This document shows, one piece after another, positions 50,282-60,299 of a DNA stretch of 64,000 nt. The notes beneath the pieces were generated by a model, which did no database searches, had not been told where the DNA came from, and saw only the letters and a program-made list of their open reading frames with translations. The DNA comes from Microbacterium sp. SORGH_AS_0862 (lineage in GTDB: Bacteria > Actinomycetota > Actinomycetes > Actinomycetales > Microbacteriaceae): NCBI RefSeq assembly GCF_030818795.1, contig NZ_JAUTAY010000001.1, positions 620,001 to 684,000 of the forward strand. The letters run 5' to 3'. The translations under genes and the position numbers were made by a program. Each line of letters opens with the position of its first letter. Position 1 is the first letter of the stretch.

Positions 50282-52193
50282 TCAGCCGTCGATGACGGCG
50301 ACGAGCTCGTCGAGGAAGGCGGAGAAGTCGGCACCGCGGCGCACGATGCGCTGCACGGAATCGCGCTCGCTGAACACCTCCACGAACTGCTCGAACACCG
50401 TCTGGAACGCCTCACGGTCGGTCTCGGAGAACGCCGCGAGCGCGACGACCTGCACCCGCGAGTCGCCCCACGGCATCGGAGGATCGGCGATGCCGATGGC
50501 GATGGCCGTGCGCACCGCGGTCATCCCGATCGCGTGCGGCACGGCGAGCGCGTCGGTGAACGCCGTCGACGACAGATGCTCGCGCTCGATGGCGCGCTCG
50601 ACGTAGTCCGCGTCGATGACGCCGCGCTGAACCAGCAGACCGCCGAGCTGACGGATGACGCCCTCCTCGCCCTGGGACGCATCGAGCCCGCGCACGAACG
50701 ACGACGCGTCGAAGTAGCGCTCCAGTTCGGCGCGCAGGCGCGCGAGGCGACGTCCACGGCGGATGCGGCCGGCCACGGCCTGCACGCGCTCGATGTCGCT
50801 GGGGGTCAGAAACGGCTGGATCCGCACGAAGCGCTCCCCCGCCACGGGCGCATCGATGGTGGTCAGGACGAGGTCGGTGTCGATCGCGGCCCAGTCGGGG
50901 TCGACCCGCGTCTCGACGTCCACCACCTCGATCGCCTGGCCGAGCGAGCGGTCGACGCTCGAGCGGAGCAGTTCGTGCAGCTCGTAGTATCCGGGACACA
51001 CGATGGTGGCCGTCAAGAGATTGTCGGAGCGGCGGCTGCGCTCGAGCTGCCCGCCGACGTGCATCGCGATGTAGGCGATCTCGTCGTCGAGCAGCGGGAT
51101 GTCGAGGCGTTCCTGCAAGCGGCTCGCGATGTAGACGGCGACGTCGAAGATCATCGGGTACGTCGATTTCAGCGAGCGCGTCAGCGGGTTGCGCGACCAC
51201 GCCTTCTCCCGAGCGCGAAGCCGCAGGTTCTGCACGTGCAGACTCAAGCGCTGCACGAACTCGGGCGCGAGGATGTCGACGAGGAACTCGGATGCGGCCT
51301 CCGCCACCACCTCGCTCACCACCTGCTCCACCTCGGCGTCCAGGGGCGTCCGCGCCGAGTCGGCGGCGCCGGGGGCGACGATGCGGGTCAGCACGATGGT
51401 CGCGAGGTGGATCGTGTCTCCCGTGCCGAGGCGCACGCCCAGATGCTCCTGCGCGAGCTCGTCGATGACCCGGGCGATCGCGGCCTGCGCATCGGTCGGC
51501 GTCGTCGCTGCCTCGTCCAGCGCGCGGACCGAGCGAGACCCGGTCGGCCGAGATCGCGATGTGCATCAGCACGTCGGCGATGCCGAACTCGTTCACGTAG
51601 TAGCCCAGCTCGCTCAACTGCGCGACGAGCTGCGCCTTGAACTCGCCGAACGCGCGGGGCGCCACGGACTCCTCCCCCAGCGTGCGCCGGAGCGCCGAAA
51701 GGTCGAAAGCCCCCTCATCCATCTCGTCGTGAACGAGGCGGCTGAGGAGCCGGCGTTGTGCGGCCTCGGAACCGATGAGACGCGCTCTGGACGCGGAACG
51801 CTCGAGGACCAGATCCGTGCCCCCCAGGAGGCCGCGCACCCGGGCCAGGTCGGACTCGAGGGTGGCAGCGCTGACGAACAGCCGGTCGGCCGTCTCGAAG
51901 ACGTCGATGCCCTCATCGCCGGCGAGCAGCGCCCGCACGATCGTGTGGAGCCGATCGCGGGGGGTTCCCGCATCCGTCGTGTGCGCGCGCAACGTGGTGG
52001 CCGCCTCGGCGCCGGCGCGGTAGCCCAGCGGCCCTGACTCGACGGCCCCGGACGCCCGCGCGTTCAACGCGGTGACATAGCTGCGGATGCTGCGCGGCGT
52101 CACCCCGAGCAGGTCGGCGAGCGTGCCTGCGGTGATCCAATCGCGCTCGCGGACCAGGATGCCCAGCACCCTGTCCTGTCGCGCTCGCGTCAC
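50282..52193 (-). CDS. mtlR: Mannitol operon regulator, BglG/MtlR-type multidomain activator, with a +1 frameshift
   Basis: From GTG 52193 (GGAGGG upstream): an HTH (about 5-60), a second winged helix (ADRLFVSAATLESDLARVRGLL), PRD1 with HIAISADR, PRD2 with IAYIAMHVGGQLERSRR, an EIIB-like part (VCPGYYELHELL), and an EIIA-like C-terminus (LAVPHAIGMTAVR, its His a phosphorylation site). Total about 636 residues, the MtlR layout. Between 51520 and 51541 the frame shifts; one extra G in the GGG at 51539-51541 explains it. Phosphorylation by EI/HPr and EIIB should set its activity. Divergent from the PTS operon. Confidence 0.88.
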
Positions 52194-52275
52194 GTCACCC
52201 TCCGAGATCCCGGCTGGCACCGGCACTCCATTCCACCATGCGGGCGGCGGGGCCGGCCCACCCTGCCGCGGCGAT

Positions 52276-52292
52276 TTCCGCTCGGGGCGGAA
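52276..52292. promoter_or_regulatory. Inverted repeat in the divergent mtlR-PTS promoter region
   Basis: TTCCGC (52276-52281) and GCGGAA (52287-52292) around 5 nt, in the 159-bp region between mtlR and the EIIB gene. Candidate operator for MtlR or another regulator; short arms make this weak. Confidence 0.25.
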
Positions 52293-52352
52293 GAACCTCT
52301 GGTTGCCGCGCTCTCGGGAGGTTCACAGGATGGAGAGGAAGGAGGCGGGTCG

Positions 52353-52676
52353 ATGAGGATCCTGGTGGTGTGCGGCGCCGGTGCGTCGAGCACATTCGTG
52401 GCACAGCGGCTGCAGCGAGCGGCGGTGTCCGCCGGGCTCGATCTCCAGGCCGAAGCCGTAGCGCACGTCGCGTTGGCGGCGCGGATCGGCGAGGCGGAGC
52501 TCGTTCTCATCGGACCGCATCTGACCCAGGTGGTCGACGGCATCCGAGAGGATGCGGCGCGCCACGGAGTCTCCGTGATCGTCCTGCCCGAGGACATCTT
52601 CACGGACCGAGACGGTCGGCGAACGCTCGACCTGATCACGAACGCGACCGCGTCGCTGCCCGGCCCCACGGCCTGA
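52353..52676 (+). CDS. PTS EIIB domain protein, lactose/cellobiose type, stand-alone
   Basis: 107 residues. MRILVVCGAGASSTFVAQRL has the phospho-acceptor Cys7 in the CxxGxSS loop typical of the Lac/Cel EIIB fold. Good AAGGAGG before ATG 52353. No EIIC of that family is nearby; the mannitol EIICB has its own EIIB. It heads the operon HPr-EI-MtlA-MtlF-MtlD, so it may phosphorylate MtlR or pair with an EIIC elsewhere. Cytosolic. Confidence 0.8.
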   Translation: MRILVVCGAGASSTFVAQRLQRAAVSAGLDLQAEAVAHVALAARIGEAELVLIGPHLTQVVDGIREDAARHGVSVIVLPEDIFTDRDGRRTLDLITNATASLPGPTA

Positions 52677-52693
52677 GAAGGAAAGGCACCCAC

Positions 52694-52969
52694 ATGTCCC
52701 TCGCAACCCGTACTGTGCGCATCGGCTCGTCGCACGGCCTGCACGCCCGCCCCGCGAAGCTCTTCGCCCAGGCGGCCAAGGATGCGGGAGTCCCGGTCAC
52801 GATCGCGAAGGACTCGGGCGCGGCGACGAACGCCGCCAGCATCCTCGGCGTCATCTCGCTCGGTCTGGACTACGGCGACTACGTGACCCTGACCGTGGAC
52901 GGCGGCGACGCCGAGGCCATCCTCGACCGTCTCGCCGACCTGCTGACCACCGACCACGACGCCGCCTGA
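52694..52969 (+). CDS. ptsH: Phosphocarrier protein HPr
   Basis: 91 residues. His17 in SSHGLHARPAK is the EI-dependent phosphorylation site and Ser49 in NAASILGVISLG lies where the HPr kinase/regulatory serine sits. GAAAGG ribosome site before ATG 52694. Encoded between EIIB and EI, 11 bp before ptsI. General PTS phospho-carrier. Confidence 0.93.
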   Translation: MSLATRTVRIGSSHGLHARPAKLFAQAAKDAGVPVTIAKDSGAATNAASILGVISLGLDYGDYVTLTVDGGDAEAILDRLADLLTTDHDAA

Positions 52970-52980
52970 GGAGAATCACC

Positions 52981-54661
52981 ATGAGCACCACCGTTCCCGG
53001 AGTCGGTATCGGACTCGGCGTCGCGCAGGGCCCCGTCGCCCGCATGGCTGCACCGCTTCCCGCCCCCGCCGACGAGCCCTCGACGCTCGATGTCGCCGCC
53101 GAGACCGCGCGCGTGCGCGAGGCCGTCGCGGCCGTCGCGCGTGAACTCGAGCAGCGCGGCGCCACCGCGGGCGGCGCCGCACAGGACGTCCTGGAGGCCC
53201 AGGCGATGATGGCCGAGGACCCGGCTCTGGAGTCCGAGGTCGACACGCGTCTCGCCGCCGGCGCCACCGCCGAGCGCGCCGTGTACGACGCCTTCGCGAG
53301 CTTCCGCGACACCCTCGTCGCCGTCGGCGGCTACCTCGGCGAGCGCGCCGCGGACCTCGACGACGTCGCCCAGCGCGTGATCGCCCGCCTGCGGGGTGTC
53401 GCGGCTCCCGGCCTCCCCGAGCCCGGTCATCCCTATGTGCTGGTGGCCACCGACCTCGCACCCGCCGACACCGCGCTGCTTGATCTCGACCAGGTGCTCG
53501 CGCTCGTCACGAGCGAAGGCGGTCCCACCTCGCACACCGCGATCCTGGCCCGCGAGAAGGGCATCGTGGCGATCGTGGGCGCTGCCGGCGCCGCAGACCT
53601 CGTCGACGATCAGGTCGTCATCGTGGACGCCGCTGCGGGCGTCGTGACCGCGGAACCGTCCGAGGAGGAGCTGCGCCGCGCGCAGAACCGCGCCGATGCG
53701 CGCGCCGCAGCCGCGTCCGCACCGATCACGCCCGGCGCCCTCTCCGATGGCACCGCGGTGCCGCTTCTGGCCAACCTCGGCAACCCCGAGGGCGCCGCCG
53801 AGGCCGTCGCGCTCGGCGCCGAGGGCGTGGGCCTGTTCCGCACCGAGTTCCTCTTCCTCAGCTCCGCCAACGCGCCCACGGTCGCGCAGCAGAAGGAGTC
53901 GTATACGCGCCTGCTCTCGGCGTTCCGCGGCAAGAAGGTCGTCGTCCGCGCACTGGACGCGGGCGCGGACAAGCCGCTCGCGTTCCTCAACGACGCGCAC
54001 GAGGAGAACCCGGCGCTCGGACTCCGCGGGCCTGCGCGCCCTCCGCGCGAACGAGGACATCCTGCGCGAGCAGCTGACGGCGCTGAGCGAAGCGGACGCT
54101 GCGGTCGCCGCATCCGGTGAGCCCGCCGACCTCTGGGTCATGGCGCCGATGGTCGCCACCGTCGAGGAGACGACCTACTTCGTGGAGCTCGCCCGCGAGT
54201 TCGGCATCAAGACCGCCGGCGTCATGGTCGAGGTCCCCTCGTCCGCGCTTCTCGCCGACCGGGTGCTGAAGCACGCCGACTTCGCGTCCATCGGCACGAA
54301 CGACCTGACCCAGTACACGCTCGCCGCCGACCGTCTGCTCGGCTCCGTCGCCGGTTTCCAGGACCCGTGGCACCCCGCGGTCCTGGGGCTCATCGGCACC
54401 ACGGGTCGGGCGGGACGCGAGCTCGGAAAGCCCGTCGGAATCTGCGGCGAGGCGGCGGCCGATCCGCTGCTGGCCGTGGTTCTGGTCGGCCTCGGCGCGA
54501 CGAGCCTCTCGATGGCCCCGACCGCCCTGGCCGACGTGCGCGCCACCCTCCTGAAGTACAGCCTCGAGGATGCCCGCCGCATCGCCGAGGCCGCCCTGGC
54601 CGCCGACGACGCCGCATCCGCACGCGACGCCGCACGCGCAGCGGCAACCCCCGCCCTGTAA
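52981..54661 (+). CDS. ptsI: PTS enzyme I, with a +1 frameshift
   Basis: PEP-protein phosphotransferase. GVGIGLGVAQGPV opening, His185 in GGPTSHTAILAR takes phosphate from PEP, LALVTSEGG, LFRTEFLFLSS, RALDAGADKPLAFL. The frame breaks after NPALGLRG at 54028-54030 (GGG, one G in excess); the continuation LRALRANEDILREQL, VMVEVPSSALLADRVL, GTNDLTQYTLAADR and the final Cys GICGEAAAD are all in the +1 frame to TAA 54661. About 559 residues when repaired, close to normal. Most likely a sequencing error, because every domain is conserved on both sides. Confidence 0.92.
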
Positions 54662-54696
54662 CACCCGTCCCACAAAGAGTAGAAAGAGACAGCCTC

Positions 54697-56385
54697 ATGA
54701 CGACGACGTCAGCTCCCGTCAAGCAGCCGGGAGGAGCACGGATCGCGGTCCAGCGATTCGGCACGTTCCTCTCCGGCATGATCATGCCCAACATCGCGGC
54801 CTTCATCGCGTGGGGCTTCATCACGATGCTGTTCATCCCCGCCGGCTTCTTCGGCGCGGACAGCCCCTTCGGCTGGCACTGGTACCCCGTCTCCGAGATC
54901 ATCGGCGGCGGCGGCGACTCCGCCATCATCGGCTGGAACGGCGCCATGACCGCGCTCGCCCAGGGCGACGGCGGCACCTTCCAGGCCTACGCGGGCCTCG
55001 TGGGCGCCATGGTCACCTACCTGCTCCCGCTGCTGATCGCCAACACCGGAGGCCGCATGGTCTACGGCGAGCGCGGCGGCGTGGTGGCCACCATCGCCAC
55101 GATGGGTGTCATCCTCGGCACCAACATCCCCATGTTCCTCGGCGCGATGATCATGGGCCCGATCGCGGCCTGGATCACCAAGCAGATGGACAAGATCTGG
55201 GACGGCAAGATCAAGCCCGGCTTCGAGATGCTGGTCAACAACTTCTCCGCCGGCATCCTGGGCATGATCCTCGCGATCATCGGTTTCTTCGCCTTCGGCC
55301 CGGTCTTCCTGGCCATCAGCGACGGCCTCGGCGAAGCGGTGAACTGGCTGGTTTCGCTGAACCTGCTGCCGCTCGTGTCGATCATCGTGGAGCCCGCCAA
55401 GGTGCTGTTCCTGAACAACGCGATCAACCACGGCGTCTTCACGCCGCTGGGCATCGAGCAGGCCACCGACGCGGGCAAGTCGATCCTGTTCCTCATCGAG
55501 GCGAACCCCGGCCCCGGTATCGGCCTGCTGCTGGCCTTCACGTTCTTCGGTGTCGGCGCCGCGAAGGCGTCCGCCCCGGGTGCGGCGATCATCCAGTTCT
55601 TCGGCGGTATCCACGAGATCTACTTCCCGTATGCGCTGAGCAAGCCGATCACCATCCTCGCGCTCATCGCGGGTGGTGCGGCCGGCGTCACCACCAACAT
55701 GGTGCTCGGCGGAGGTCTTGCCTTCCCGGCGGCTCCGGGCAGCATCATCGCCGTGGGAGCTGCGGCGATCGGCCCGGGCATCGGCAACCTCCTGATCGTG
55801 TTCCTCTCGGTGCTCATCGCCGCGGCGGTCACCTTCATCCTGACGGCGATCATCCTCCGCGCCTCGCGCAAGCGGGACCTCGCCGCCGAGGCCGACACCT
55901 TCGGCGCCGCGATCGCCCAGACCGAGGCGAACAAGGGCAAGTCCTCCGCCGCGATGGACGCCCTGCGCGCCTCGAGCTCCTCGGATGACGCTGCCGCGCG
56001 CGACGCGAACGAGGCACTCGACAAGCTCGAGACCGAGCCGGAGACCGGCGGCCGGGCCGACGGCGGGCTGCTGACCACCACGAAGGTCACCAACATCGTC
56101 TTCGCGTGCGACGCCGGAATGGGCTCCTCCGCCATGGGCGCGAGCGTGCTGCGCAACAAGATCAAGAAGGCGGGCGTCGAAGGCGTCACGGTCACCAACA
56201 AGGCGATCGCGAACCTGGACGGCAGCGAGGACCTGGTCATCACGCAGAACCAGCTCACCGACCGCGCGCGCAAGCAGACGCCCGGCGCGATGCACGTCTC
56301 GGTCGACAACTTCATGAACTCTCCGAAGTACGAAGAGGTCGTGGACCTGGTCGTCGATCAGCAGAAGGATGGTCATCAGGGCTGA
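54697..56385 (+). CDS. mtlA: PTS mannitol-specific EIICB
   Basis: 562 residues. EIIC (1 to about 390) has multiple helices with MVYGERGGVVATIATMGVILGTNIPMFLGAMIMGP, NNAINHGVFTPLGIEQA and FFGGIHEIYFPY (mannitol EIIC signature). A low-complexity linker (about 405-460) follows, then EIIB with phospho-Cys471 in ACDAGMGSSAMGA. Imports and phosphorylates mannitol. EIIA comes from the next gene (mtlF). AGAAAGAGA ribosome site before ATG 54697. Confidence 0.95.
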   Translation: MTTTSAPVKQPGGARIAVQRFGTFLSGMIMPNIAAFIAWGFITMLFIPAGFFGADSPFGWHWYPVSEIIGGGGDSAIIGWNGAMTALAQGDGGTFQAYAGLVGAMVTYLLPLLIANTGGRMVYGERGGVVATIATMGVILGTNIPMFLGAMIMGPIAAWITKQMDKIWDGKIKPGFEMLVNNFSAGILGMILAIIGFFAFGPVFLAISDGLGEAVNWLVSLNLLPLVSIIVEPAKVLFLNNAINHGVFTPLGIEQATDAGKSILFLIEANPGPGIGLLLAFTFFGVGAAKASAPGAAIIQFFGGIHEIYFPYALSKPITILALIAGGAAGVTTNMVLGGGLAFPAAPGSIIAVGAAAIGPGIGNLLIVFLSVLIAAAVTFILTAIILRASRKRDLAAEADTFGAAIAQTEANKGKSSAAMDALRASSSSDDAAARDANEALDKLETEPETGGRADGGLLTTTKVTNIVFACDAGMGSSAMGASVLRNKIKKAGVEGVTVTNKAIANLDGSEDLVITQNQLTDRARKQTPGAMHVSVDNFMNSPKYEEVVDLVVDQQKDGHQG

Positions 56386-56499
56386 CCCCACAGGATGCGG
56401 GTCGCACACACCGTGCGGCCCGCATCCGTGTCCGGCGGGCACGAGGTGCCCGCAGCGCCGCGAGCAGGCAGCACGCGGCAGGAACGGAAAGGAAGAATC

Positions 56500-56931
56500 A
56501 TGGCAGTTCTCGGTATCGGACAGGTCCGCATCCACTCGGGCGGCGCGACCCGCGATGAGGCCATGCGCGAAGCGGCCGGCATCCTGGAGTCCGCCGGCGC
56601 CGTCACCGGAAGATACTTCGACGCCATGCAGCAGCGTGAGCAGGCGGTGTCGACCTACATGGGCAACGAGCTCGCGATCCCGCACGGCACCAACGAGACG
56701 AAGGACGAGATCCTCGCCTCCGGCCTCTCGGTGGTCCGCTACGACGGCGGCGTCGACTGGGACGGCAACCCCGTCTCGTTCGTGATCGGCATCGCCGGCA
56801 AGGGCGACGAGCACCTCGACATCCTGTCGCAGATCGCGTTGCTCTTCTCCGACGAGGACGACGTCGCGCGCCTCAAGGCCGCATCGACGCCCGAGGAGCT
56901 CTACGAACTGCTCGCATCGGTGAACGCATGA
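56500..56931 (+). CDS. mtlF: PTS mannitol-specific EIIA
   Basis: 143 residues. His62 in [12 protein letters not shown] is the phospho-site; [42 protein letters not shown] is the standard EIIA-Mtl core. AGGAAG ribosome site before ATG 56500. Transfers phosphate from HPr to the EIIB of MtlA. Its stop overlaps the mtlD start (ATGA). The gap 56386-56499 holds no gene. Confidence 0.95.
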   Translation: MAVLGIGQVRIHSGGATRDEAMREAAGILESAGAVTGRYFDAMQQREQAVSTYMGNELAIPHGTNETKDEILASGLSVVRYDGGVDWDGNPVSFVIGIAGKGDEHLDILSQIALLFSDEDDVARLKAASTPEELYELLASVNA

Positions 56932-58073
56932 AGGCCGTCCACTTCGGCGCCGGCAACATCGGACGCGGCTTCGTCGGCCTCCTCCTTCACGAGGGCGGAT
57001 ACGAAGTGGTGTTCTCCGATGTGTCGGCCGGGCTCGTCGATGCGATCAACGCGGTCGACAGCTACACGGTTCACGAGGTCGGCGACGGCGGCACGGACGT
57101 CGTGGTCACCGGGTTCCGCGCGCTCAACAGCGCCGAGGACCCGCAGGCGGTCGTCGACGAGATCGCGTCGGCGGATGTGGTCACGACCGCGGTCGGCCCC
57201 ACGATCCTGAAGTTCGTGGCACCCCTCATCCGGGCCGGGCTCGCCCAGCGGGACGAGACCCTCGCACCCCTGCAGGTCATGGCCTGCGAGAACGCGATCG
57301 GCGCGACCGATCAGCTGCGCGCGCACATCGAAGAGCAGGCCGGTGATGACTGGGCGGCGCTGTCCGCGCGTGCCGTGTTCGCCAACACCGCCGTCGACCG
57401 CATCGTGCCGGGTCAGCCGGCGGAGGCGGGCGTCGACGTCGTCGTCGAGCCCTTCTACGAGTGGGCGATCGAGCAGGCGCCCTTCGGCGGTGAGTTGCCC
57501 CGCATCCCGGGTGCGCATTTCGTGGACGACCTGGCGCCGTACATCGAGCGGAAGCTCTTCACGGTGAACACCGGCCACGCCGCGACCGCCTACTACGGCG
57601 CGCGCGCCGGCATCGAGCGGATCTCGGATGCGCTGGCCGAACCGGAGATCGCGGCCGATGTCTCGGCGACACTCGCCGAGACATCGGCCGTGCTCATCGC
57701 GAAGCACGAGTTCGCCCCCGATGAGCTCGCTCGCTACCGGGAGACGATCCTCTCCCGCTTCCGCAACCCGGCGCTCCCCGACACCGTATGGCGCGTCGGC
57801 CGGCAGCCACTGCGCAAGCTCTCCCGGCACGAGCGCTTCGTCGGCCCCGCCGCGGAGGCGGCTGAGCGCGGCCTCTCCACCGAGGCGCTGGTCGCCACGA
57901 TGGGCGCCGCACTGTCCTTCTCCTCCGCCGAGGATCCGGAAGCGGTTGAGCTGCAGCGTCTGCTCGGCACGAAGAGCGCCGCCGCGTTCACGACGGAGGT
58001 GACGGGGCTCGATCCGCAGCATCCGCTGTTCGCCGCCGTGCGTGACGTCGTCGCGGCGCACCAGTCGGCCTGA
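56928..58073 (+). CDS. mtlD: Mannitol-1-phosphate 5-dehydrogenase
   Basis: Oxidises mannitol-1-phosphate to fructose-6-phosphate with NAD. 381 residues: [17 protein letters not shown] (NAD loop), [45 protein letters not shown] with the catalytic Lys and His, all diagnostic of MtlD. Translationally coupled to mtlF. Completes the route from mannitol to glycolysis. Confidence 0.96.
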   Translation: MKAVHFGAGNIGRGFVGLLLHEGGYEVVFSDVSAGLVDAINAVDSYTVHEVGDGGTDVVVTGFRALNSAEDPQAVVDEIASADVVTTAVGPTILKFVAPLIRAGLAQRDETLAPLQVMACENAIGATDQLRAHIEEQAGDDWAALSARAVFANTAVDRIVPGQPAEAGVDVVVEPFYEWAIEQAPFGGELPRIPGAHFVDDLAPYIERKLFTVNTGHAATAYYGARAGIERISDALAEPEIAADVSATLAETSAVLIAKHEFAPDELARYRETILSRFRNPALPDTVWRVGRQPLRKLSRHERFVGPAAEAAERGLSTEALVATMGAALSFSSAEDPEAVELQRLLGTKSAAAFTTEVTGLDPQHPLFAAVRDVVAAHQSA

Positions 58074-58085
58074 GCAGCCTTGCTC

Positions 58086-58127
58086 GCGAGCCCCGCCTCC
58101 GTCGGCCATGACGGGTGTGGGGCTCGC
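58086..58127 (+). terminator. Possible terminator after the mannitol operon
   Basis: Perfect 9-bp GC stem (58086-58094 with 58119-58127) with a 24-nt loop, then TGCATTCTC; no T-run. Position after the last PTS gene fits. Confidence 0.45.
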
Positions 58128-58151
58128 TGCATTCTCACGGTCGGCGCGCTC

Positions 58152-58157
58152 TAGCCT
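58152..58157 (+). promoter_or_regulatory. Putative -10 box (TAGCCT)
   Basis: TAGCCT ends 6 nt before GTG 58164; leaderless geometry. Confidence 0.45.
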
Positions 58158-58163
58158 GGACGG

Positions 58164-58928
58164 GTGACCGACCCCGCGCCTTCTCGCCCTCGCCGCATCC
58201 GACGGATTCTCGCATGGTCGTTCGGCAGCCTGGGCGCACTCGTCGTGGCCGCCGTTCTGGGCGTGCTCGTCTGGGGTCAGGTGGGGGTCATGGCAGCCGA
58301 GCCCGAGCCGCTTGCGGCGGTCCGGGCCGACACCGCCGTCACGGTCGACGAACAGGCCGGCGCGATCGTCCTCTCACCCGCATCCGGCTCGTCCGATGTG
58401 GGGCTCGTCTTCATCCCGGGCGCCAAGGTCGAACCGATCGCGTATGCGGCCACGCTCTCAGGTCTCGTGGACGACGGCATCACCGTCGTGATCACCCGCC
58501 CCTGGTACAACCTCGCCTTCCTCGACCCGCGCCCGCTGGATGCGTTCACCTCCCTCGCGCCCGGTGTCCGGACGTGGATGCTGGGCGGCCACTCGCTCGG
58601 CGGAGTCCGCGCCTGCCAGCTCGCGACGGACGCCGACGCGCTCGTTCTCTTCGCCTCCTACTGCGCGAACGACGTGTCGGCGACGGGACTGCCCGTGCTC
58701 AGCATCGGCGGCAGCGAGGACGGCCTCTCGACCCCGGCGAAGATCCGGGATGCCGCACACCTCCTTCCGTCCGACGCGGAGTTCGTCGAGATCGACGGCG
58801 CGTCCCATGCGTCCTTCGGCGCCTACGGACCGCAGGCGGGAGACGGCACGCCATCGATCGACGAGGCTGAGATGACGGCGCGCCTGACGGAGATCGTGGC
58901 CGACTTCGCCACATCCCTCCCTCGCTGA
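58164..58928 (+). CDS. Membrane-anchored alpha/beta hydrolase
   Basis: 254 residues: one N-terminal helix (about 15-40), then an alpha/beta hydrolase with FIPGAKVEPIAYA (oxyanion region), GHSLGGVRACQ (nucleophile Ser), GGSEDGLSTPAKI (acid) and DGASHASFGAYG (His). Alpha/beta hydrolase-5/dienelactone-like family common in Microbacteriaceae. Substrate unknown; expected on the outer face. Convergent with the DUF559 gene across array B. Confidence 0.82.
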   Translation: MTDPAPSRPRRIRRILAWSFGSLGALVVAAVLGVLVWGQVGVMAAEPEPLAAVRADTAVTVDEQAGAIVLSPASGSSDVGLVFIPGAKVEPIAYAATLSGLVDDGITVVITRPWYNLAFLDPRPLDAFTSLAPGVRTWMLGGHSLGGVRACQLATDADALVLFASYCANDVSATGLPVLSIGGSEDGLSTPAKIRDAAHLLPSDAEFVEIDGASHASFGAYGPQAGDGTPSIDEAEMTARLTEIVADFATSLPR

Positions 58929-59016
58929 CCTCCGAGCGCGGTGGCGGCAGTGCGTCGGGCGGCGCACCCCGCCCCGCCCCGCCGCGCACCCCGTCCCGCG
59001 TCCCGTGCTAAGAGTG

Positions 59017-59254
59017 CGTGAACTCCTGAGACACGCAGGTCATCCCGTCGCCTCCGTGTCTCACTGCTTCACGCTCCGGACCCCGAGTGCGTGAACTCCT
59101 GAGACACGCAGGGCACCCCGCCACCTTCGTGTCTCAGCGGTTCACCTGGAACGCCTCGAAGCCGTACACGGTTGAGACACGCAGCGCACCCAACTGCCAC
59201 CGTGTCTCACTCCTTCACGCTCCGCGCCACGACGATGTGCGTACCTGAGACACG
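59017..59254. repeat. Array B: three and a half 54-bp palindromic repeats
   Basis: An isolated right half-site (59017-59035), then complete 54-bp copies at 59055-59108, 59128-59181 and 59201-59254. All three gaps are exactly 19 bp, so the period is 73 bp. The array fills the 343-bp gap between the convergent hydrolase and DUF559 genes. Same consensus as arrays A and C. Confidence 0.92.
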
Positions 59255-59271
59255 CGCCGCAAACGTCGGGG

Positions 59272-60186
59272 TCAGAGCGCGGAGCGCGCCCCAGGGTCTT
59301 TCCAGCCCCGCGCGATGAGGGCGGCACGCACCTTGGCGACAGCAACCGCCGGATCCGGCGAGAGGTGGTGATCGAGGATGCGGACGAGGTGCCATCCGGC
59401 ATCCCGAATGGCATCCCATCGATCGGCATCGCGGCGGAATTGGGCAACGCTGAAGGCATGCTGACGCCCGTCGTACTCCACCGCCACGCGGTACGCGGGG
59501 AACGACTCATCCAGGCGTGCGATGGCGCGTCCCTGCGCGTCCCGAAGCGGCACGTTGAGCTCGGGCTCGGGTAGTCCCGCGCGCACCAGCACCAGACGCA
59601 ACAGCGTCTCGCGCGCCGACTCGGAGCCCTCCCGGATGAGCGACAGCGGCTCACCGAGGACGTCGCCCCGCATCCGCAGCGCTTCGGTCGTCAGCGCGTG
59701 GATGGTGGTGAGGGGACGGTCACGGCGCACGAGGTGCTCCGCGGCGACGACGAGGTCGTCCGTCATCCAGGTTCGGGATGCCTGCACCCACGCTCTCTCC
59801 GGCGCCTCCACAGGGAGCTCGCCGAGCAGGTGAACGTCGGGATCGCGCTGCTGCAGTCGGTGGCCGGACACCCCGCGTGTGCGTGGCGGAGAGGACGGCC
59901 GGTGCACCGAGACGTGCACAGCCAGCGCATCTTGCGGCGGCACCGCGGCCCCGTACAGCGCCAGCGCGGTGGAATGGCTGAAGAACTGACCCTCGCGCAG
60001 TCGGGGCAGGTACCAGTGGCACAGGCGCATCAGCTCGTCCATCTCCCGATGCGGGTCCGGCGGCTCCGCCCGTATCCCGTGGAACGGGGCGATGAAGCGT
60101 TTCCCGCGGAGAACACCGCGCCCGATCCCCGCCTCACGTGCGGATCGATACGAGAAGGCGGATGCCGGGAACGCCGCGTCGGTCAT
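59272..60186 (-). CDS. DUF559 protein: AbiEi-like N-terminus plus Vsr-like PD-(D/E)XK nuclease domain
   Basis: 304 residues. The N-terminal 120 residues resemble the AbiEi/type IV antitoxin-like segment often fused to DUF559 (VLRGKRFIAPFHGIRAE, FSHSTALALYGA). The C-terminal domain has the Vsr/DUF559 residues: Glu189 and Glu193 (GSESARETLLR), Asp226 (RLDESFP), Glu237-x-Asp239 (VAVEYDGRQH) and IRDAGWHLVRIL. Predicted DNA nuclease; no function is assigned to such proteins to my knowledge. Palindromic arrays lie directly on both sides: B ends 18 bp past its stop, C starts 114 bp before its start. Confidence 0.8.
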   Translation of the reverse strand: MTDAAFPASAFSYRSAREAGIGRGVLRGKRFIAPFHGIRAEPPDPHREMDELMRLCHWYLPRLREGQFFSHSTALALYGAAVPPQDALAVHVSVHRPSSPPRTRGVSGHRLQQRDPDVHLLGELPVEAPERAWVQASRTWMTDDLVVAAEHLVRRDRPLTTIHALTTEALRMRGDVLGEPLSLIREGSESARETLLRLVLVRAGLPEPELNVPLRDAQGRAIARLDESFPAYRVAVEYDGRQHAFSVAQFRRDADRWDAIRDAGWHLVRILDHHLSPDPAVAVAKVRAALIARGWKDPGARSAL

Positions 60187-60299
60187 CCCACAGATGCCAT
60201 CACGGGAAGGCGCCGCGTCTCTGCTCGCTCACTCGCATCGTCGGCGACCCGCCGGTCAGCCGGAGTTGGGGAGGGGGCATCTTGCCGCCGGCCACACGC

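Noticed and set aside
51405..51425. Further copy of the half-site inside mtlR (CGTGTCTC)
   Set aside because: Only eight bases match; the rest of the half-site and the partner arm are missing, and it lies in coding sequence.
54709..56814. 701-codon minus-strand frame opposite mtlA and mtlF
   Set aside because: Antisense shadow of conserved PTS genes.
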